From: Methylococcaceae bacterium | GTDB taxonomy: Bacteria > Pseudomonadota > Gammaproteobacteria > Methylococcales > Methylomonadaceae | DNA: 62,132 nucleotides | Direction: 5' to 3' | NCBI GenBank assembly: GCA_030626845.1 | Contig: DAOUTG010000005.1 | Coordinates: forward strand, 1-62,132 | Part shown: positions 16,758-26,960 of the stretch, piece by piece | How positions within the stretch are numbered: position 1 is the first letter of the stretch | Layout: the number at the start of each line of letters is the position of its first letter | Made by a program: the position numbers and the translations under genes | The notes under the pieces: generated by a model | Seen by the model: only the letters and a program-made list of their open reading frames with translations | The model's database searches: none | What the model was told of the DNA's origin: nothing

Positions 16758-19463
16758 TTAATGCGCTTCATCCCAATTATCCCCTGAGCCTATTTCTACG
16801 ATTAAGGGAACATCCAGTTTCATTGCGTTGCTCATTAAATGATTAATATTAAAAATAGCATTATCTACAGCTTCGTTTGCAATTTCAAAAACCAATTCAT
16901 CGTGAACCTGCATAATCATTTTGACATCAGGTTGTTTATTAATAATCCAATCATGGGTAGACAACATGGCTTGTTTGATAATATCTGCGGCTGTCCCTTG
17001 CATCGGTGCATTAATCGCGGTACGTTCAGCATATTGACGTTTACGCCCATTACTTGCATTTATATCAGGCAAATATAATCGTCGTCCTAATAAGGTTTCT
17101 ACATAACCTTGTTGTTTTGCCAATTCACACGTAGTTTCCATATAGCTTTTAACACTAGGATAACGTGCAAAATATAAATCAATATAAGCTTGGGCTTTGC
17201 TTCTTTCTATTCCTAATTGTTGAGCCAGTCCAAAGGCAGACATGCCATAAATCAAACCAAAATTAATCGCTTTCGCTGAACGACGTAAGTCTTGAGTTAC
17301 TTGGGCTTCGGTGACTTCAAAAACTTCAGCCGCTGTCGCGGTATGTATATCTTTTCCTGTTGCAAAGGCATTTAATAGTCCTTCATCTTGAGATAAATGC
17401 GCCATAATTCTTAATTCTATCTGCGAATAATCCGCTGCGACTATTTTATAACCTTTAGGGGCTATAAATGCTTGACGAATTTTACGTCCTTCTTCACTAC
17501 GAATAGGAATGTTTTGCAAATTTGGATTAGAAGAAGATAATCGTCCTGTCGCGGTTACCGCTTGATGATAAGACGTATGAATACGATTGGTTTTTGGATT
17601 AACTTGTAAGGGTAATTTATCGGTATAAGTTGATTTTAATTTAGCTAAACTACGATAGTCTAAAATTATTTTAGGTAATGGATAGTCAATGGCTAATGTT
17701 TGTAATACTGATTCTGCGGTTGAAGGTTGACCTTTTGGGGTTTTCTTTAAAACAGGTAAGCCTAATTTATCATAAAGAATCGTTTGAATTTGCTTAGGTG
17801 AATTTAAATTAAAACTTTCTCCCGCCAAATCATGCGTTTGCTGTTCCAATGAAATAAGTCGATTAGCAAGTTCCATACTTTGCATTGCCAGCTTATCCCC
17901 GTCAATCAGAACACCATTGTCCTCCATCTGGATTAAAACAGATAATAACGGAATTTCTAATTGTTGGTAGAGTTGCTTTAATTTAGGCTGTTGTTGTAAT
18001 TTATTGGTAAACAACTGATGTAAGCGTAAGGTTATATCGGCATCTTCAGCCGCATAAGGGCTTGCTTGTTCTAATGCTACTGCTTGAAAAGGTATTTGTT
18101 TTACTCCTTTACCTGCAACTGCTTCGTAATGGGTGGTTTCTATTTGAAGATAATATTTCGCCAAGTCATCCATATTATGTTTGGTTGCGATACTATTTAA
18201 AACATAAGAGGCGAGCAGGGTATCGTCTTGGATTCCCTGTAAATGAATGCCATGATTTTTTAGTATATGGGCATCATATTTAAGATTTTGTCCGACTTTA
18301 GCCTTATTTTTATCTTCTAATAATGGTTTGAATTGTGCTAATACCGTTTCACGATCTAATTGTTGCGGTACGTCAATATAGTCATGTGCTAGGGGTAAGT
18401 AGGCGGCTGTTCCTGTTTTTATCGCAAATGATAAACCTACTATTTCTGCTTTAGAATAATTAAGGCTGGTGGTTTCGGTATCAAAGGCAAAAATTTCTGC
18501 TTGTTGTAATTGGGCTAACCAATCATCTAAGTGTGCTTGGGTTAAAATGGTTTGATAATCAATTTCTTTTACTTCTGTTGTGGCAACTTCAACTATTTTT
18601 TCGTCAGGATTTTGTTGTTGTAATTGTTTTAACCAAGCTGAAAAACCTAAATCAGAAACTTGTTGTTTTAATTGCACAGAATTAACAGGTTGACATTTTA
18701 AATCTTCTAAAGTATAGCTTAGATTTAAATTTGTTTTAAGGGTCGTTAATTGTTTTGAAAGTTCTAATTGTTCAAGGTTAGCACGTAAACTTTCACCCAC
18801 TTTACCTTTTATTTCGTCAGCTGAGGTAACTAGCTTATCTAAAGTTTGATATTTATTAAGCCATTTAGCCGCTGTTTTTGTACCAACTTTAGGAATCCCT
18901 GGAATATTGTCAGAGGTATCTCCCATTAAGGCTAAATAATCAATAATTTGCTCAGGCTTGACTCCAAACTTATCAATAACCCCTTGAATGTCCATTTTAG
19001 TATGAGTCATACTATTTTCAAGGCTAATATTATCGGTGACTAACTGCGCCATATCTTTATCACCCGTAGAAATAATAACCTCAAATCCTTGTTGTTCAGC
19101 ATATTGCGCTAATGCTCCCAATACATCATCCGCTTCTACGCCTGTCTCAATTATTAAAGGGAGTCCCATTGCCTTAATTAGTTGATGTAACGGCTCTATT
19201 TGTACCCTTAAATCCTTATCCATTGGAGGACGATTGGCTTTATAGGCTTCATAAAGCTCATGCCGAAAGGTTTTACCTTTGGCATCAAAAACAACGGTAA
19301 AATAATCCGTTTTATAATCGGTAATGAGTTTACGCAACATATTAGCCACCCCATAAATGGCATTAGTGGGTAAACCTGCTGCATTCGTTAAGGGGGGGAC
19401 GGCATGATAAGCTCTAAATAAAAAAGAAGAACCGTCAATTAAGATTAGACGTTGTTTTGACAT
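16758..19463 (-). CDS. polA: DNA polymerase I
   Basis: Repair and Okazaki-fragment-processing polymerase, 901 aa. Residues ~1-290 form the 5'-3' exonuclease (LILIDGSSFLFRAYHA, STGDKDMAQLV, YLALMGDTSDNIPG). Residues ~300-490 form the proofreading 3'-5' exonuclease with its acidic residues present: FAFDTETTSLN and YAAEDADITLR. The polymerase domain has motif A DYSQIELRIMAHLS (~676), motif B RRSAKAINFGLIYGMS and motif C QVHDELVFE (~850). All three activities should be functional. Length is slightly below E. coli's 928. It is a single-gene unit downstream of typA; a family-A palindrome lies just upstream of its start. Confidence 0.97.
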   Translation of the reverse strand: MSKQRLILIDGSSFLFRAYHAVPPLTNAAGLPTNAIYGVANMLRKLITDYKTDYFTVVFDAKGKTFRHELYEAYKANRPPMDKDLRVQIEPLHQLIKAMGLPLIIETGVEADDVLGALAQYAEQQGFEVIISTGDKDMAQLVTDNISLENSMTHTKMDIQGVIDKFGVKPEQIIDYLALMGDTSDNIPGIPKVGTKTAAKWLNKYQTLDKLVTSADEIKGKVGESLRANLEQLELSKQLTTLKTNLNLSYTLEDLKCQPVNSVQLKQQVSDLGFSAWLKQLQQQNPDEKIVEVATTEVKEIDYQTILTQAHLDDWLAQLQQAEIFAFDTETTSLNYSKAEIVGLSFAIKTGTAAYLPLAHDYIDVPQQLDRETVLAQFKPLLEDKNKAKVGQNLKYDAHILKNHGIHLQGIQDDTLLASYVLNSIATKHNMDDLAKYYLQIETTHYEAVAGKGVKQIPFQAVALEQASPYAAEDADITLRLHQLFTNKLQQQPKLKQLYQQLEIPLLSVLIQMEDNGVLIDGDKLAMQSMELANRLISLEQQTHDLAGESFNLNSPKQIQTILYDKLGLPVLKKTPKGQPSTAESVLQTLAIDYPLPKIILDYRSLAKLKSTYTDKLPLQVNPKTNRIHTSYHQAVTATGRLSSSNPNLQNIPIRSEEGRKIRQAFIAPKGYKIVAADYSQIELRIMAHLSQDEGLLNAFATGKDIHTATAAEVFEVTEAQVTQDLRRSAKAINFGLIYGMSAFGLAQQLGIERSKAQAYIDLYFARYPSVKSYMETTCELAKQQGYVETLLGRRLYLPDINASNGRKRQYAERTAINAPMQGTAADIIKQAMLSTHDWIINKQPDVKMIMQVHDELVFEIANEAVDNAIFNINHLMSNAMKLDVPLIVEIGSGDNWDEAH

Positions 19464-19472
19464 AATTAGCCG

Positions 19473-19495
19473 TAGGGTGGGTTTAGCCCACCCTA
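19473..19495. repeat. Dispersed intergenic palindrome, family A (copy 2)
   Basis: TAGGGTGGG and CCCACCCTA arms around a TTTAG-like centre, between the typA stop and polA start (both minus). It is about nine bases upstream of the polA start, so it sits in the polA leader. Same family as 6376, 38583 and 60041. Confidence 0.8.
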
Positions 19496-19522
19496 GAGTG
19501 CTCCATCAGATTATTTTAAAAA

Positions 19523-21340
19523 CTACGCAGCTTCTCTTGCAAAGCGTTTACGTTCGTTTTCAGTTAATAGAATTTTACGCAGACGAATAGAGTCTGGCGT
19601 AACCTCAACCAACTCATCATCACTAATAAATTCTAAAGCTTGTTCTAAGCTCATTTTTTGAATTTTAGCACAAACTAAACTTTCATCAGTTCCTGAGGCT
19701 CTCACATTAGTTAAAGGCTTAGGTTTCGTTGGATTAACGACCAAATCACTGTTTCGAGAATGGATACCTACGAGCATTCCTTCGTATATATCATTCCCAT
19801 TAACAACTAATAATTCACCTCGTGCTTGCAGTGGGTATAAGGAGTAATCAACCGCTTTACCTTTTGCCATTGATATTAATACACCACGAACACGAGAACC
19901 TACCTCACCCTCTTTCATCGCACCATAATGATCGAAGACATGGTAAAGTAAACCTGTTCCTGAGGTGATTGTCATAAATTCAGTTTGAAAACCAATCAAT
20001 CCGCGTGAGGGCATCATATATTCAAGTCGAATGCGTCCCTTACCATCAGGTAACATATTCTGTATATCAGCTTTACGCTCGCCTAATTTTTCCATCACTA
20101 CGCCTTGGTTATTTTCTTCCACCTCAACGGTTACCATTTCAAAGGGTTCACATAATTTCCCCTCAATTTCTTTAATAATGACCTCGGGACGTGAAACCCC
20201 CATTTCAAAGCCTTCACGGCGCATAGTTTCAATTAAAATAGAAAGATGTAATTCCCCGCGACCTGACACTTTAAATTTATCAGGATCACCTGTATTTTCA
20301 ACGGCTAAGGCAACATTATGCTGTAATTCTTTTTCTAAGCGTTCACGAATTTGTCTTGACGTCACATATTTTCCTTCACGTCCAGCAAAAGGTGAGTTGT
20401 TGACTTGAAACGTCATGCTTACGGTCGGTTCGTCCACTTTTAATGGCGGCAGTGCTTCTGGGTTATCAGGATGACATAAAGTATCTGAAATTTCTAATTT
20501 ATCAATCCCAGTAAAAGCAATAATATCTCCCGCTGAGGCTTCTTTTACTTCGACACGATCAAGCCCATTAAAACCAAATATTTGTAACATCCGCACATTT
20601 CTAGTTACCCCCTCACGATTGACTAACGTTAATGGCATATTAGTTTTAACTTGACCCCGTTGTATTCTCCCAATACCGATGACACCCACATAAGAGTTAT
20701 AATCAAGACTAATCACTTGCATTTGAAAGTCACCGTCTGCATCTGCATTAGGGGGACTAACTTTGTCAACAATAGTTTGAAATAAAGGGGTCATATCCCC
20801 CCCTCTTGATTCACTATCTAAATTTGCATAACCATTTAAGGCAGAAGTATATACAATAGGAAAATCCAATTGTTCATCCGTTGCCCCTAAACGGTCAAAT
20901 AAATCAAAAGTTTGATCTACAACCCAATCAGGACGAGCACTTGGACGATCCACTTTATTAATAACAACAATGGGTTTTAAACCTAAAGCAAACGCTTTTT
21001 GAGTCACAAAACGTGTTTGTGGCATAGGCCCATCCACAGCATCAACGAGTAATAACACCGAATCAACCATCGACAACACGCGTTCTACTTCGCCACCAAA
21101 GTCGGCATGTCCTGGGGTATCTACAATATTAATATGATAGTCACCCCAATCTATTGCGGTATTTTTTGAAAGAATGGTAATGCCCCGTTCTTTTTCAATA
21201 TCATTAGAATCCATCATACGTTCTGTGGTTTTTTCATGGGCGGCAAATGTTCCAGACTGTTGTAACAATTCATCAACAAGGGTGGTTTTACCATGGTCAA
21301 CATGGGCGATAATGGCAATATTTCTTAGGTTTTCTATCAC
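19523..21340 (-). CDS. typA: Translational GTPase TypA/BipA
   Basis: Ribosome-associated GTPase of the EF-G family that helps 50S assembly and stress or cold adaptation. The 605-aa protein has G1 [15 protein letters not shown], the switch region [13 protein letters not shown]3 [14 protein letters not shown] and G4 [15 protein letters not shown]-like domains II, III and V follow, then the TypA-specific C-terminus ([21 protein letters not shown] and following). Length is typical. It starts at the ATG that gives the usual [13 protein letters not shown] beginning. It is separated from its upstream neighbour by a terminator at 21397-21436. Confidence 0.97.
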   Translation of the reverse strand: MIENLRNIAIIAHVDHGKTTLVDELLQQSGTFAAHEKTTERMMDSNDIEKERGITILSKNTAIDWGDYHINIVDTPGHADFGGEVERVLSMVDSVLLLVDAVDGPMPQTRFVTQKAFALGLKPIVVINKVDRPSARPDWVVDQTFDLFDRLGATDEQLDFPIVYTSALNGYANLDSESRGGDMTPLFQTIVDKVSPPNADADGDFQMQVISLDYNSYVGVIGIGRIQRGQVKTNMPLTLVNREGVTRNVRMLQIFGFNGLDRVEVKEASAGDIIAFTGIDKLEISDTLCHPDNPEALPPLKVDEPTVSMTFQVNNSPFAGREGKYVTSRQIRERLEKELQHNVALAVENTGDPDKFKVSGRGELHLSILIETMRREGFEMGVSRPEVIIKEIEGKLCEPFEMVTVEVEENNQGVVMEKLGERKADIQNMLPDGKGRIRLEYMMPSRGLIGFQTEFMTITSGTGLLYHVFDHYGAMKEGEVGSRVRGVLISMAKGKAVDYSLYPLQARGELLVVNGNDIYEGMLVGIHSRNSDLVVNPTKPKPLTNVRASGTDESLVCAKIQKMSLEQALEFISDDELVEVTPDSIRLRKILLTENERKRFAREAA

Positions 21341-21396
21341 GGTTCTTTACTTATAAGGTTAGGTTTAAAAATAGTTTAAATTTATGATCTTCCACT

Positions 21397-21436
21397 AAAA
21401 AAACCTGAGAAGCCCTAGGGACTTATCAGGTTTTTT
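21397..21436 (-). terminator. Rho-independent terminator after the DHH phosphoesterase gene
   Basis: Arms AAAAAACCTGA and TCAGGTTTTTT close a stem that extends through AAGCCCTAGGGACTT. On the minus strand the hairpin ends in a T-run. It lies between the phosphoesterase stop (21477) and the typA start (21340). The outer arm is shared with the terminator at 61098-61135. Confidence 0.85.
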
Positions 21437-21476
21437 ACAGATTGCCTTACATAAAATAAAGACGATAACATTTCAG

Positions 21477-22406
21477 TTAGCCATCATTATTAATTTGGGC
21501 AATAATCTCAGTGAGTATTTTATCACTCTTTTCATTATCAATTTGACAAGTTCCTGCATTAAGATGTCCACCCCCTTGATAATTCAAACAAAGTTTACCA
21601 ATATTAGTCTTTGAATGACGATTTAAAATAGATTTTCCTATCGCAAAAACCGTATTTTGCTGTTTTAAACCCCACATTAAATGAATCGAAATATTACATT
21701 CAGGAAATAAGGCGTAAATCATGAAGCGATTAACTGCGTAAATTATTTCTTCATTACGCAAATCTAAAACTACTAAATTATCATGAATTTTAGCACAACG
21801 TAAAATCTGAATTTTAGCCGCTTTTTCATGTTCTTGATAAAGTTCAACCCGTTCATTAACATCAGCACGTTTTAGTATGTCCTCAATACCATGATCTTTG
21901 CAATAATCAATCAATGCCAGCATTAATTGATAATTAGAAACCGTGAAATTTTTAAAACGCCCTAAACCTGTACGTGCATCCATCAGAAAGTTCATTAATA
22001 CCCAACCTGTTGGGTTTAAAATCTCTTCTTTATTGAATTGGGCGGAGTCGCCTTTATCAACAGCGTCCATCATTTCATTCCAATCTTCAGGAAAGCTATT
22101 ATTGCCATCGTAATAATCATAAACAACTCGTGCAGCAGAAGGTGCATCTGGGTCGATAATGTGATTATCTTTTTTTTCATTACGCAAGGTTTCACTTAAA
22201 TGATGATCGAAGGCAAGATGAACGCTTGAAACATAAGGTAAGTTAGTGGTTATATCTTTTTCTGTGAGTTCTATTTTGCCATCCTGCATATCCTTAGGAT
22301 GTACAAATTTAATCTCATCAATTAAATTAAGTTCCTTTAATAAAACGGCACAAATTAAACCATCAAAGTCACTGCGGGTTACTAGTCGAAATTTTTTATC
22401 ACTCAT
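21477..22406 (-). CDS. DHH-family phosphoesterase (exopolyphosphatase-like)
   Basis: A 309-aa cytoplasmic protein of the DHH superfamily. Residues ~10-20 read TRSDFDGLICA (motif I, metal-binding Asp residues). DHHLS occurs at about residue 69 and a C-terminal GGGHLNAGTCQID resembles the DHHA1 GGGH motif. Family members hydrolyse phosphodiester or phosphoanhydride bonds in c-di-AMP, nanoRNA or polyphosphate. Proteins of this length and N-terminus are often labelled exopolyphosphatase. A ppk1 gene lies 13 kb away, which is compatible with but does not prove polyphosphate turnover. Substrate is therefore uncertain. It is monocistronic between two terminator-like hairpins. Confidence 0.78.
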   Translation of the reverse strand: MSDKKFRLVTRSDFDGLICAVLLKELNLIDEIKFVHPKDMQDGKIELTEKDITTNLPYVSSVHLAFDHHLSETLRNEKKDNHIIDPDAPSAARVVYDYYDGNNSFPEDWNEMMDAVDKGDSAQFNKEEILNPTGWVLMNFLMDARTGLGRFKNFTVSNYQLMLALIDYCKDHGIEDILKRADVNERVELYQEHEKAAKIQILRCAKIHDNLVVLDLRNEEIIYAVNRFMIYALFPECNISIHLMWGLKQQNTVFAIGKSILNRHSKTNIGKLCLNYQGGGHLNAGTCQIDNEKSDKILTEIIAQINNDG

Positions 22407-22458
22407 TATTTAACCTCGTGTCTATATTACTCAAATACTTTATCTACTTTTTTATTCG

Positions 22459-22505
22459 TACAATGCAGATAAATCTGCACCTACAAAAGTAACTTGCTCA
22501 AGTTA
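22459..22505. repeat. TGCAGATAAATCTGCA palindrome and adjacent hairpin
   Basis: TGCAGATAAATCTGCA (22464-22479) is an almost perfect 16-base palindrome within a slightly longer imperfect one (GTAC...GTAC-like ends). A second hairpin, TAACTTG-CT-CAAGTTA (22490-22505), follows, just past the fhs stop, and could end the fhs transcript. Both lie between fhs and the phosphoesterase gene. Confidence 0.65.
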
Positions 22506-22520
22506 TTTCATGCTCATTTC

Positions 22521-24194
22521 TTAGAATAACCCTGTAATTGTACCATCATCTTTAATATCAATACGTTCTGCCGCTGGAATTTTAGGTAAACCTGGCATTG
22601 TCATCATATTTCCTGCAATGGCAACCACAAATCCTGCGCCATTAGCTAATCTTACTTCACTAATTTCAACGTTATGTCCAGAAGGCGCACCTTTAGCTTC
22701 TGCATCGGTTGAAAAAGACATCTGTGTTTTTGCTATACAAACAGGGAATTTCCCATAATCTTTAGACCAGTTTTCTAATTGTTTTTTTATGGCATTAGGC
22801 GCTGAAACTGAGGATGCTCCATAAAGTTTAGTGGCAATAGCTTCTATTTTTTCCCATAAACTTAAGTTTTCATCATAAACGTAACTAAAGCTAGGTTCTC
22901 GGTTATCAACAATATTTAAAACTTCTTGCGCCAAAGTTTCAGCCCCTTTCCCACCTTCTGCCCAATGTTTGGAGACCACACATTTTACCCCTAAATTCTC
23001 ACACTTTTGTTTTAAAAGTTCAATTTCCGCCTCAGTATCAAAGCTAACATGATTAATACAAATTACACAAGGTAAGCCATAGTGATTATTGATATTATTC
23101 AAATGTCGTTCCAGATTAACAAACCCCGTCTCTAATGCTTTAAGGTTTTCTTGATTTAATTGTTCTTTATCAACGCCTCCCTGAAGTTTTAAAGCCCGTA
23201 CAGTTGCAACTAATACCACCGCAGAAGGCGTTAAACCCGCCATGCGACATTTTATATCAATAAATTTTTCAGCCCCTAAATCAGCACCAAAACCTGCTTC
23301 CGTGATCGCATAATCAGCCAGTTTTAAGGCCGTTTTAGTGGCTGTAACCGTATTACAACCATGCGCAATATTGGCAAAAGGCCCGCCATGAATAATAGCA
23401 ATATTATTTTCTAACGTTTGAACTAAATTAGGTTTAATCGCATCCTTTAAAACCGCTGCCATTGCGCCTTGTGCCTTGAGATCGCTTGCATAAATAGGGC
23501 TAAGCCCATCCGTTTTATAACCAATAATAATTCGTCCTAAACGAGTTTTTAAATCAGAACGGCTGGTTGCTAGGCATAAAATAGCCATAATCTCTGAGGC
23601 AACCACAATATCATAACCCTCTTCACGTAAATAACCATTAGTAATGCCCCCTTGTCCAATGGTAATTTTACGCAACGCTCGATCATTCATATCAACAACG
23701 CGTTTCCATTGAATTAATCTTGGATCTATATTTAATTCATTACCATGATTAATATGGTTATCAATTAATGCCGCTAATAGATTGTGAGCAATGCCAATGG
23801 CATGAAAATCCCCCGTAAAATGTAGATTAATATCTTCCATAGGAACAACTTGAGAATAACCCCCTCCCGCCGCGCCGCCTTTTAACCCAAAGCATGGCCC
23901 TAATGAAGGTTCACGTAAACACATAATCGTTTTTTTACCTAAGCGATTCATCGCATCGCCTAAACCGACTGTTGTGGTTGTTTTTCCTTCACCTGCAGGG
24001 GTTGGGCTAATGGCTGTGACTAAAATTAATTTACCATCCGCTTTATCTTTTAGACTATTAATATACTCAAGTGAAAGCTTGGCTTTGTAATGACCATAGG
24101 GGTCTAAATGTTCAGCGGGAATGTTAAAGTTTTTTTCAGCTAAAGCAATAATAGGTTTCATAGATGCAAGTTGTGCAATTTCTATGTCAGACAT
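22521..24194 (-). CDS. fhs: Formate-tetrahydrofolate ligase
   Basis: ATP-dependent conversion of formate and tetrahydrofolate to 10-formyl-tetrahydrofolate, feeding C1 units to purines, serine or the serine cycle. The 557-aa protein has the nucleotide loop [15 protein letters not shown] (residues ~65-80), the signature [20 protein letters not shown] and the downstream FTGDFHAIG. It ends in [18 protein letters not shown], the usual C-terminus. Length matches the family. In methylotrophs this enzyme links formate from methanol or methane oxidation to assimilation. The gene is monocistronic; no folD or mtdA is adjacent. Identification is firm. Confidence 0.97.
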   Translation of the reverse strand: MSDIEIAQLASMKPIIALAEKNFNIPAEHLDPYGHYKAKLSLEYINSLKDKADGKLILVTAISPTPAGEGKTTTTVGLGDAMNRLGKKTIMCLREPSLGPCFGLKGGAAGGGYSQVVPMEDINLHFTGDFHAIGIAHNLLAALIDNHINHGNELNIDPRLIQWKRVVDMNDRALRKITIGQGGITNGYLREEGYDIVVASEIMAILCLATSRSDLKTRLGRIIIGYKTDGLSPIYASDLKAQGAMAAVLKDAIKPNLVQTLENNIAIIHGGPFANIAHGCNTVTATKTALKLADYAITEAGFGADLGAEKFIDIKCRMAGLTPSAVVLVATVRALKLQGGVDKEQLNQENLKALETGFVNLERHLNNINNHYGLPCVICINHVSFDTEAEIELLKQKCENLGVKCVVSKHWAEGGKGAETLAQEVLNIVDNREPSFSYVYDENLSLWEKIEAIATKLYGASSVSAPNAIKKQLENWSKDYGKFPVCIAKTQMSFSTDAEAKGAPSGHNVEISEVRLANGAGFVVAIAGNMMTMPGLPKIPAAERIDIKDDGTITGLF

Positions 24195-24368
24195 AATAGT
24201 ATTTTCCTAGGTTTATATAATGTTAAAATAGTTAAAATTAGTTAGCTATATATTACACCAATAAATTTACAGTGACTAAGAAGCTTAGGCGCATAGTCTT
24301 AAATAAATGTTAAAATTTAACTTGTAACTGAAATTTAACTTAGCCTACAAAAAATCAAGAGTTTACCT

Positions 24369-24809
24369 ATGAAAATTGTCCACATTCTTTTTTTATTCTT
24401 TTTTACCGTGCCTTTTATAGAAATTTATTTATTATTACAGCTTGGCAGTACCGTTGGCATTCTTCCTACTATCTTATTAGTAATTTTTACCGCCCTTTTA
24501 GGCGCGTGGTTATTACGACAACAAGGCTTTGCAACTTGGAAACGTTTTCAAGATAATCTGGCTAAAGGTGAAGTCCCTGCCTATGAAATGATAGAAGGTC
24601 CACTCCTTTTAGTGGGTGGCGCATTATTACTTACTCCAGGTTTTTTTACTGATGTTTTAGGTTTTGCTTGTTTAATTCCTAAAACACGTAAACTTTTTGC
24701 TAAATATGTCCTTGAAAAACATTTAATTCGCACGCAGAATAGCTCACCCTTTCAACAGTCTGAATCAGAAAATAATGCTTTAGAAGGTGAGTTTAAACGT
24801 GAGGACTAA
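24369..24809 (+). CDS. fxsA: FxsA family membrane protein
   Basis: A 146-aa inner-membrane protein with four hydrophobic segments and the FxsA pattern FIEIYLLLQLGSTVG, LGAWLLRQQGFATWKRFQ and GPLLLVGGALLLTPGFFTDVLGF. In E. coli, FxsA relieves F-exclusion of phage T7 when overproduced; its normal role is unknown. A short polar C-terminus (after residue ~120) is variable in the family. The usual groES neighbour is absent. A TRAP transporter permease gene begins 3 bases after the stop, so the two are probably cotranscribed. Confidence 0.9.
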   Translation: MKIVHILFLFFFTVPFIEIYLLLQLGSTVGILPTILLVIFTALLGAWLLRQQGFATWKRFQDNLAKGEVPAYEMIEGPLLLVGGALLLTPGFFTDVLGFACLIPKTRKLFAKYVLEKHLIRTQNSSPFQQSESENNALEGEFKRED

Positions 24810-24812
24810 TTA

Positions 24813-25352
24813 ATGTCACGTTTAATTACTCTCAGTCAATATTGCATTGATATTATTAACTTTATTAATGAATGGATGGGTAAAATAATTTCTTGGCTAA
24901 CACTAGCCATGGTTTTACTCACGTTTACTATTGTTGTTTTACGCTATTTTTTTGATTGGGGCTTAGTTTCAATGCAGGAAGCTGTGACTTACATGCACGT
25001 TATTGTGTTTATGCTAGGTGCAGCTTATACACTAAAGCATAATGGGCATGTCCGCGTTGATATTTTTTATCAATCTTGCCATATTAGAACCCGTGCATGG
25101 ATTGATTTTTTTGGCACTTTATTACTCTTATTGCCCGTGACAGAATTTATTATTGCCAGTAGTTGGGATTACGTTAAAAATTCTTGGGAAATTCATGAAA
25201 GCTCGATGAATTCAGGCGGATTAGAAGGCGTTTATTTGCTTAAATCAACCATTATTATCATGGCAGGATTATTACGTCTACAAGCGATTGCTATGTTATT
25301 GGAAAATTTATTAATTGCTCTCAATTTAAAATCGGTACAGGAGCGAATATAA
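24813..25352 (+). CDS. dctQ: TRAP transporter small permease (DctQ-type)
   Basis: A 179-aa membrane protein with four helices, a DctQ layout: WLTLAMVLLTFTIVVLRYFFDWG, then MQEAVTYMHVIVFMLGAAYTLKHNGHVRVDIFY. With the large permease it uses a sodium gradient to import carboxylates, sialic acid or other organic anions captured by a periplasmic DctP protein. The large subunit gene starts immediately after its stop codon. A DctP gene is missing here. Sequence wording (GHVRVDIFY) resembles the mannitol/chloroaromatic-type TRAP group, but the substrate is unknown. Confidence 0.88.
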   Translation: MSRLITLSQYCIDIINFINEWMGKIISWLTLAMVLLTFTIVVLRYFFDWGLVSMQEAVTYMHVIVFMLGAAYTLKHNGHVRVDIFYQSCHIRTRAWIDFFGTLLLLLPVTEFIIASSWDYVKNSWEIHESSMNSGGLEGVYLLKSTIIIMAGLLRLQAIAMLLENLLIALNLKSVQERI

Positions 25353-26735
25353 ATGGAAGATTTTATGGCATTATGGATGTTTGCCGCCGTCTTTGTCGTC
25401 TTACTTTCAGGTTATCCTGTCGCTTTTGCACTCAGTGGTACAGCCTTAGCCTTCGCCAGTTTAGGGGCACACCTTGATTGGTTTGATGAGGCTTTTTTAG
25501 GAGCAATGCCCAGTCGTTTATTTGGCATTATGAATAATCAAACCTTATTAGCTGTACCTTTGTTTGTATTCATGGGGGTTATGTTAGAACGTTCCAAAGT
25601 GGCGGAAGGTTTATTAGAAACGATGGCAGAAGCTTTTGGTTCTTTACGAGGCGGTTTAGGGATTGCTGTTACTTTGGTTGGCATGTTAATGGCGGCAAGC
25701 ACGGGGATTGTGGGTGCAACCGTGGTTACCATGGGCTTACTTTCATTACCGACTATGTTACGTAGTGGCTATAATCCATCAATTGCTTGTGGCATAATTT
25801 GTGCTTCTGGAACTTTAGGACAAATTATACCGCCCTCCATTGTCTTAGTTTTATTGGGAGATGTTATCTCTAATGCTTATCAGCAAGCCCAATTAGATAA
25901 GGGGGTCTTTGCACCTGAAACTATTTCAGTGGGTGATTTATTTACAGGGGCTATTATTCCAGGACTAGGCTTAGTTTTATTATATTTAATTTATTTATTA
26001 ATCATCGCCTGGCTGAAACCTGAGTTAATGCCCGTAATGACAAATAATAATCAACGCCAAGCGGGTTTTTATAAAAGAATATTAACCAGTTTACTTCCTC
26101 CTTTAGGGTTGATTTTTTCGGTGTTAGGTTCTATTATTGGTGGGTTTGCAACCCCAACAGAAGCTGCGGCAGTGGGTGCAGTTGGCGCTATCATTCTTGC
26201 ACTAGTTAAGGGAGAATTTAGTCTTAAAAAATTACAACAGGTCATGGAAAACACGACGCAAGTAACTTGTATGGTTTTCATGATTTTAATTGGCGCCACA
26301 CTTTTTTCATTAGTCTTTCGTGGATTTGGCGGCGATGAATTAATTGTCGAATTATTATCAGATTTACCAGGCGGCGTTTTTGGCGCAATGTTTAGTGTGA
26401 TGCTGATCATGTTTTTACTGGGTTTTGTACTAGATTTTATTGAAATCACCTTCGTGGTTGTGCCTATAATTGGGCCTATTTTATTAACAATGGATATTGA
26501 CCCCGTGTGGTTAGGCATTATGATTGCGATTAATTTACAAACCTCATTTTTAACCCCGCCTTTTGGTTTTGCCTTATTTTATTTACGCGGTGTTGCGCCC
26601 GCTGAAGTTAAAACGACACAAATTTACCAAGGGGTACTCCCTTTTATTATTATTCAGCTCATTATGCTGACTATTTTGGCTATTTGGCCACAATTGGCAA
26701 CGTGGTTGCCTTCCTATGTTTACGATAGCGTTTAG
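25353..26735 (+). CDS. dctM: TRAP transporter large permease (DctM-type)
   Basis: The catalytic permease of a TRAP system, 460 aa with about a dozen helices. Typical DctM segments are seen: LSGYPVAFALSGTALAFA, NNQTLLAVPLFVFMGVMLER, STGIVGATVVTMGLLSLPTM, CASGTLGQIIPPSIVLVLL and GGFATPTEAAAVGAVGA. It abuts dctQ with no spacing; translational coupling is likely. No binding-protein gene is within the window, so the substrate and DctP must be sought elsewhere in the genome. The lptM gene starts one base beyond its stop. Confidence 0.92.
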   Translation: MEDFMALWMFAAVFVVLLSGYPVAFALSGTALAFASLGAHLDWFDEAFLGAMPSRLFGIMNNQTLLAVPLFVFMGVMLERSKVAEGLLETMAEAFGSLRGGLGIAVTLVGMLMAASTGIVGATVVTMGLLSLPTMLRSGYNPSIACGIICASGTLGQIIPPSIVLVLLGDVISNAYQQAQLDKGVFAPETISVGDLFTGAIIPGLGLVLLYLIYLLIIAWLKPELMPVMTNNNQRQAGFYKRILTSLLPPLGLIFSVLGSIIGGFATPTEAAAVGAVGAIILALVKGEFSLKKLQQVMENTTQVTCMVFMILIGATLFSLVFRGFGGDELIVELLSDLPGGVFGAMFSVMLIMFLLGFVLDFIEITFVVVPIIGPILLTMDIDPVWLGIMIAINLQTSFLTPPFGFALFYLRGVAPAEVKTTQIYQGVLPFIIIQLIMLTILAIWPQLATWLPSYVYDSV

Positions 26736-26736
26736 A

Positions 26737-26955
26737 ATGAAAATTAATTCTTATATAAAACTTATTTTACTAGCTTTATTGCTTAGTGCTTGTGGTCAAG
26801 AAGGCCCTCTTTATTTACCCACTGACGCACCGCCCATTGCCGTTCCTCCTGAAACTAAAAAACAACTAAAAGAAAAAAAACCAATAAAGGAAAAAAAGCC
26901 AGCTACAATAGAAAAAGTATTAGACACGCCGCCTGACCTAATTAAGGAAAATTAA
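26737..26955 (+). CDS. lptM: LptM/YifL-type small lipoprotein
   Basis: A 72-aa lipoprotein. An ATG upstream at 26716 is inside dctM; the one at 26737 gives a proper signal sequence (MKINSYIKLILLALLLSAC) and is chosen. The lipobox LSAC is followed by GQEGPLYLP, the short conserved motif of the LptM family. LptM mimics lipopolysaccharide and helps LptD fold and form disulfides in the outer membrane. The remainder is Lys/Pro/Glu-rich and probably disordered. Gene order lptM-lysA is common in gammaproteobacteria. The gene is often missed because of its size. Confidence 0.88.
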   Translation: MKINSYIKLILLALLLSACGQEGPLYLPTDAPPIAVPPETKKQLKEKKPIKEKKPATIEKVLDTPPDLIKEN

Positions 26956-26960
26956 CCGAT

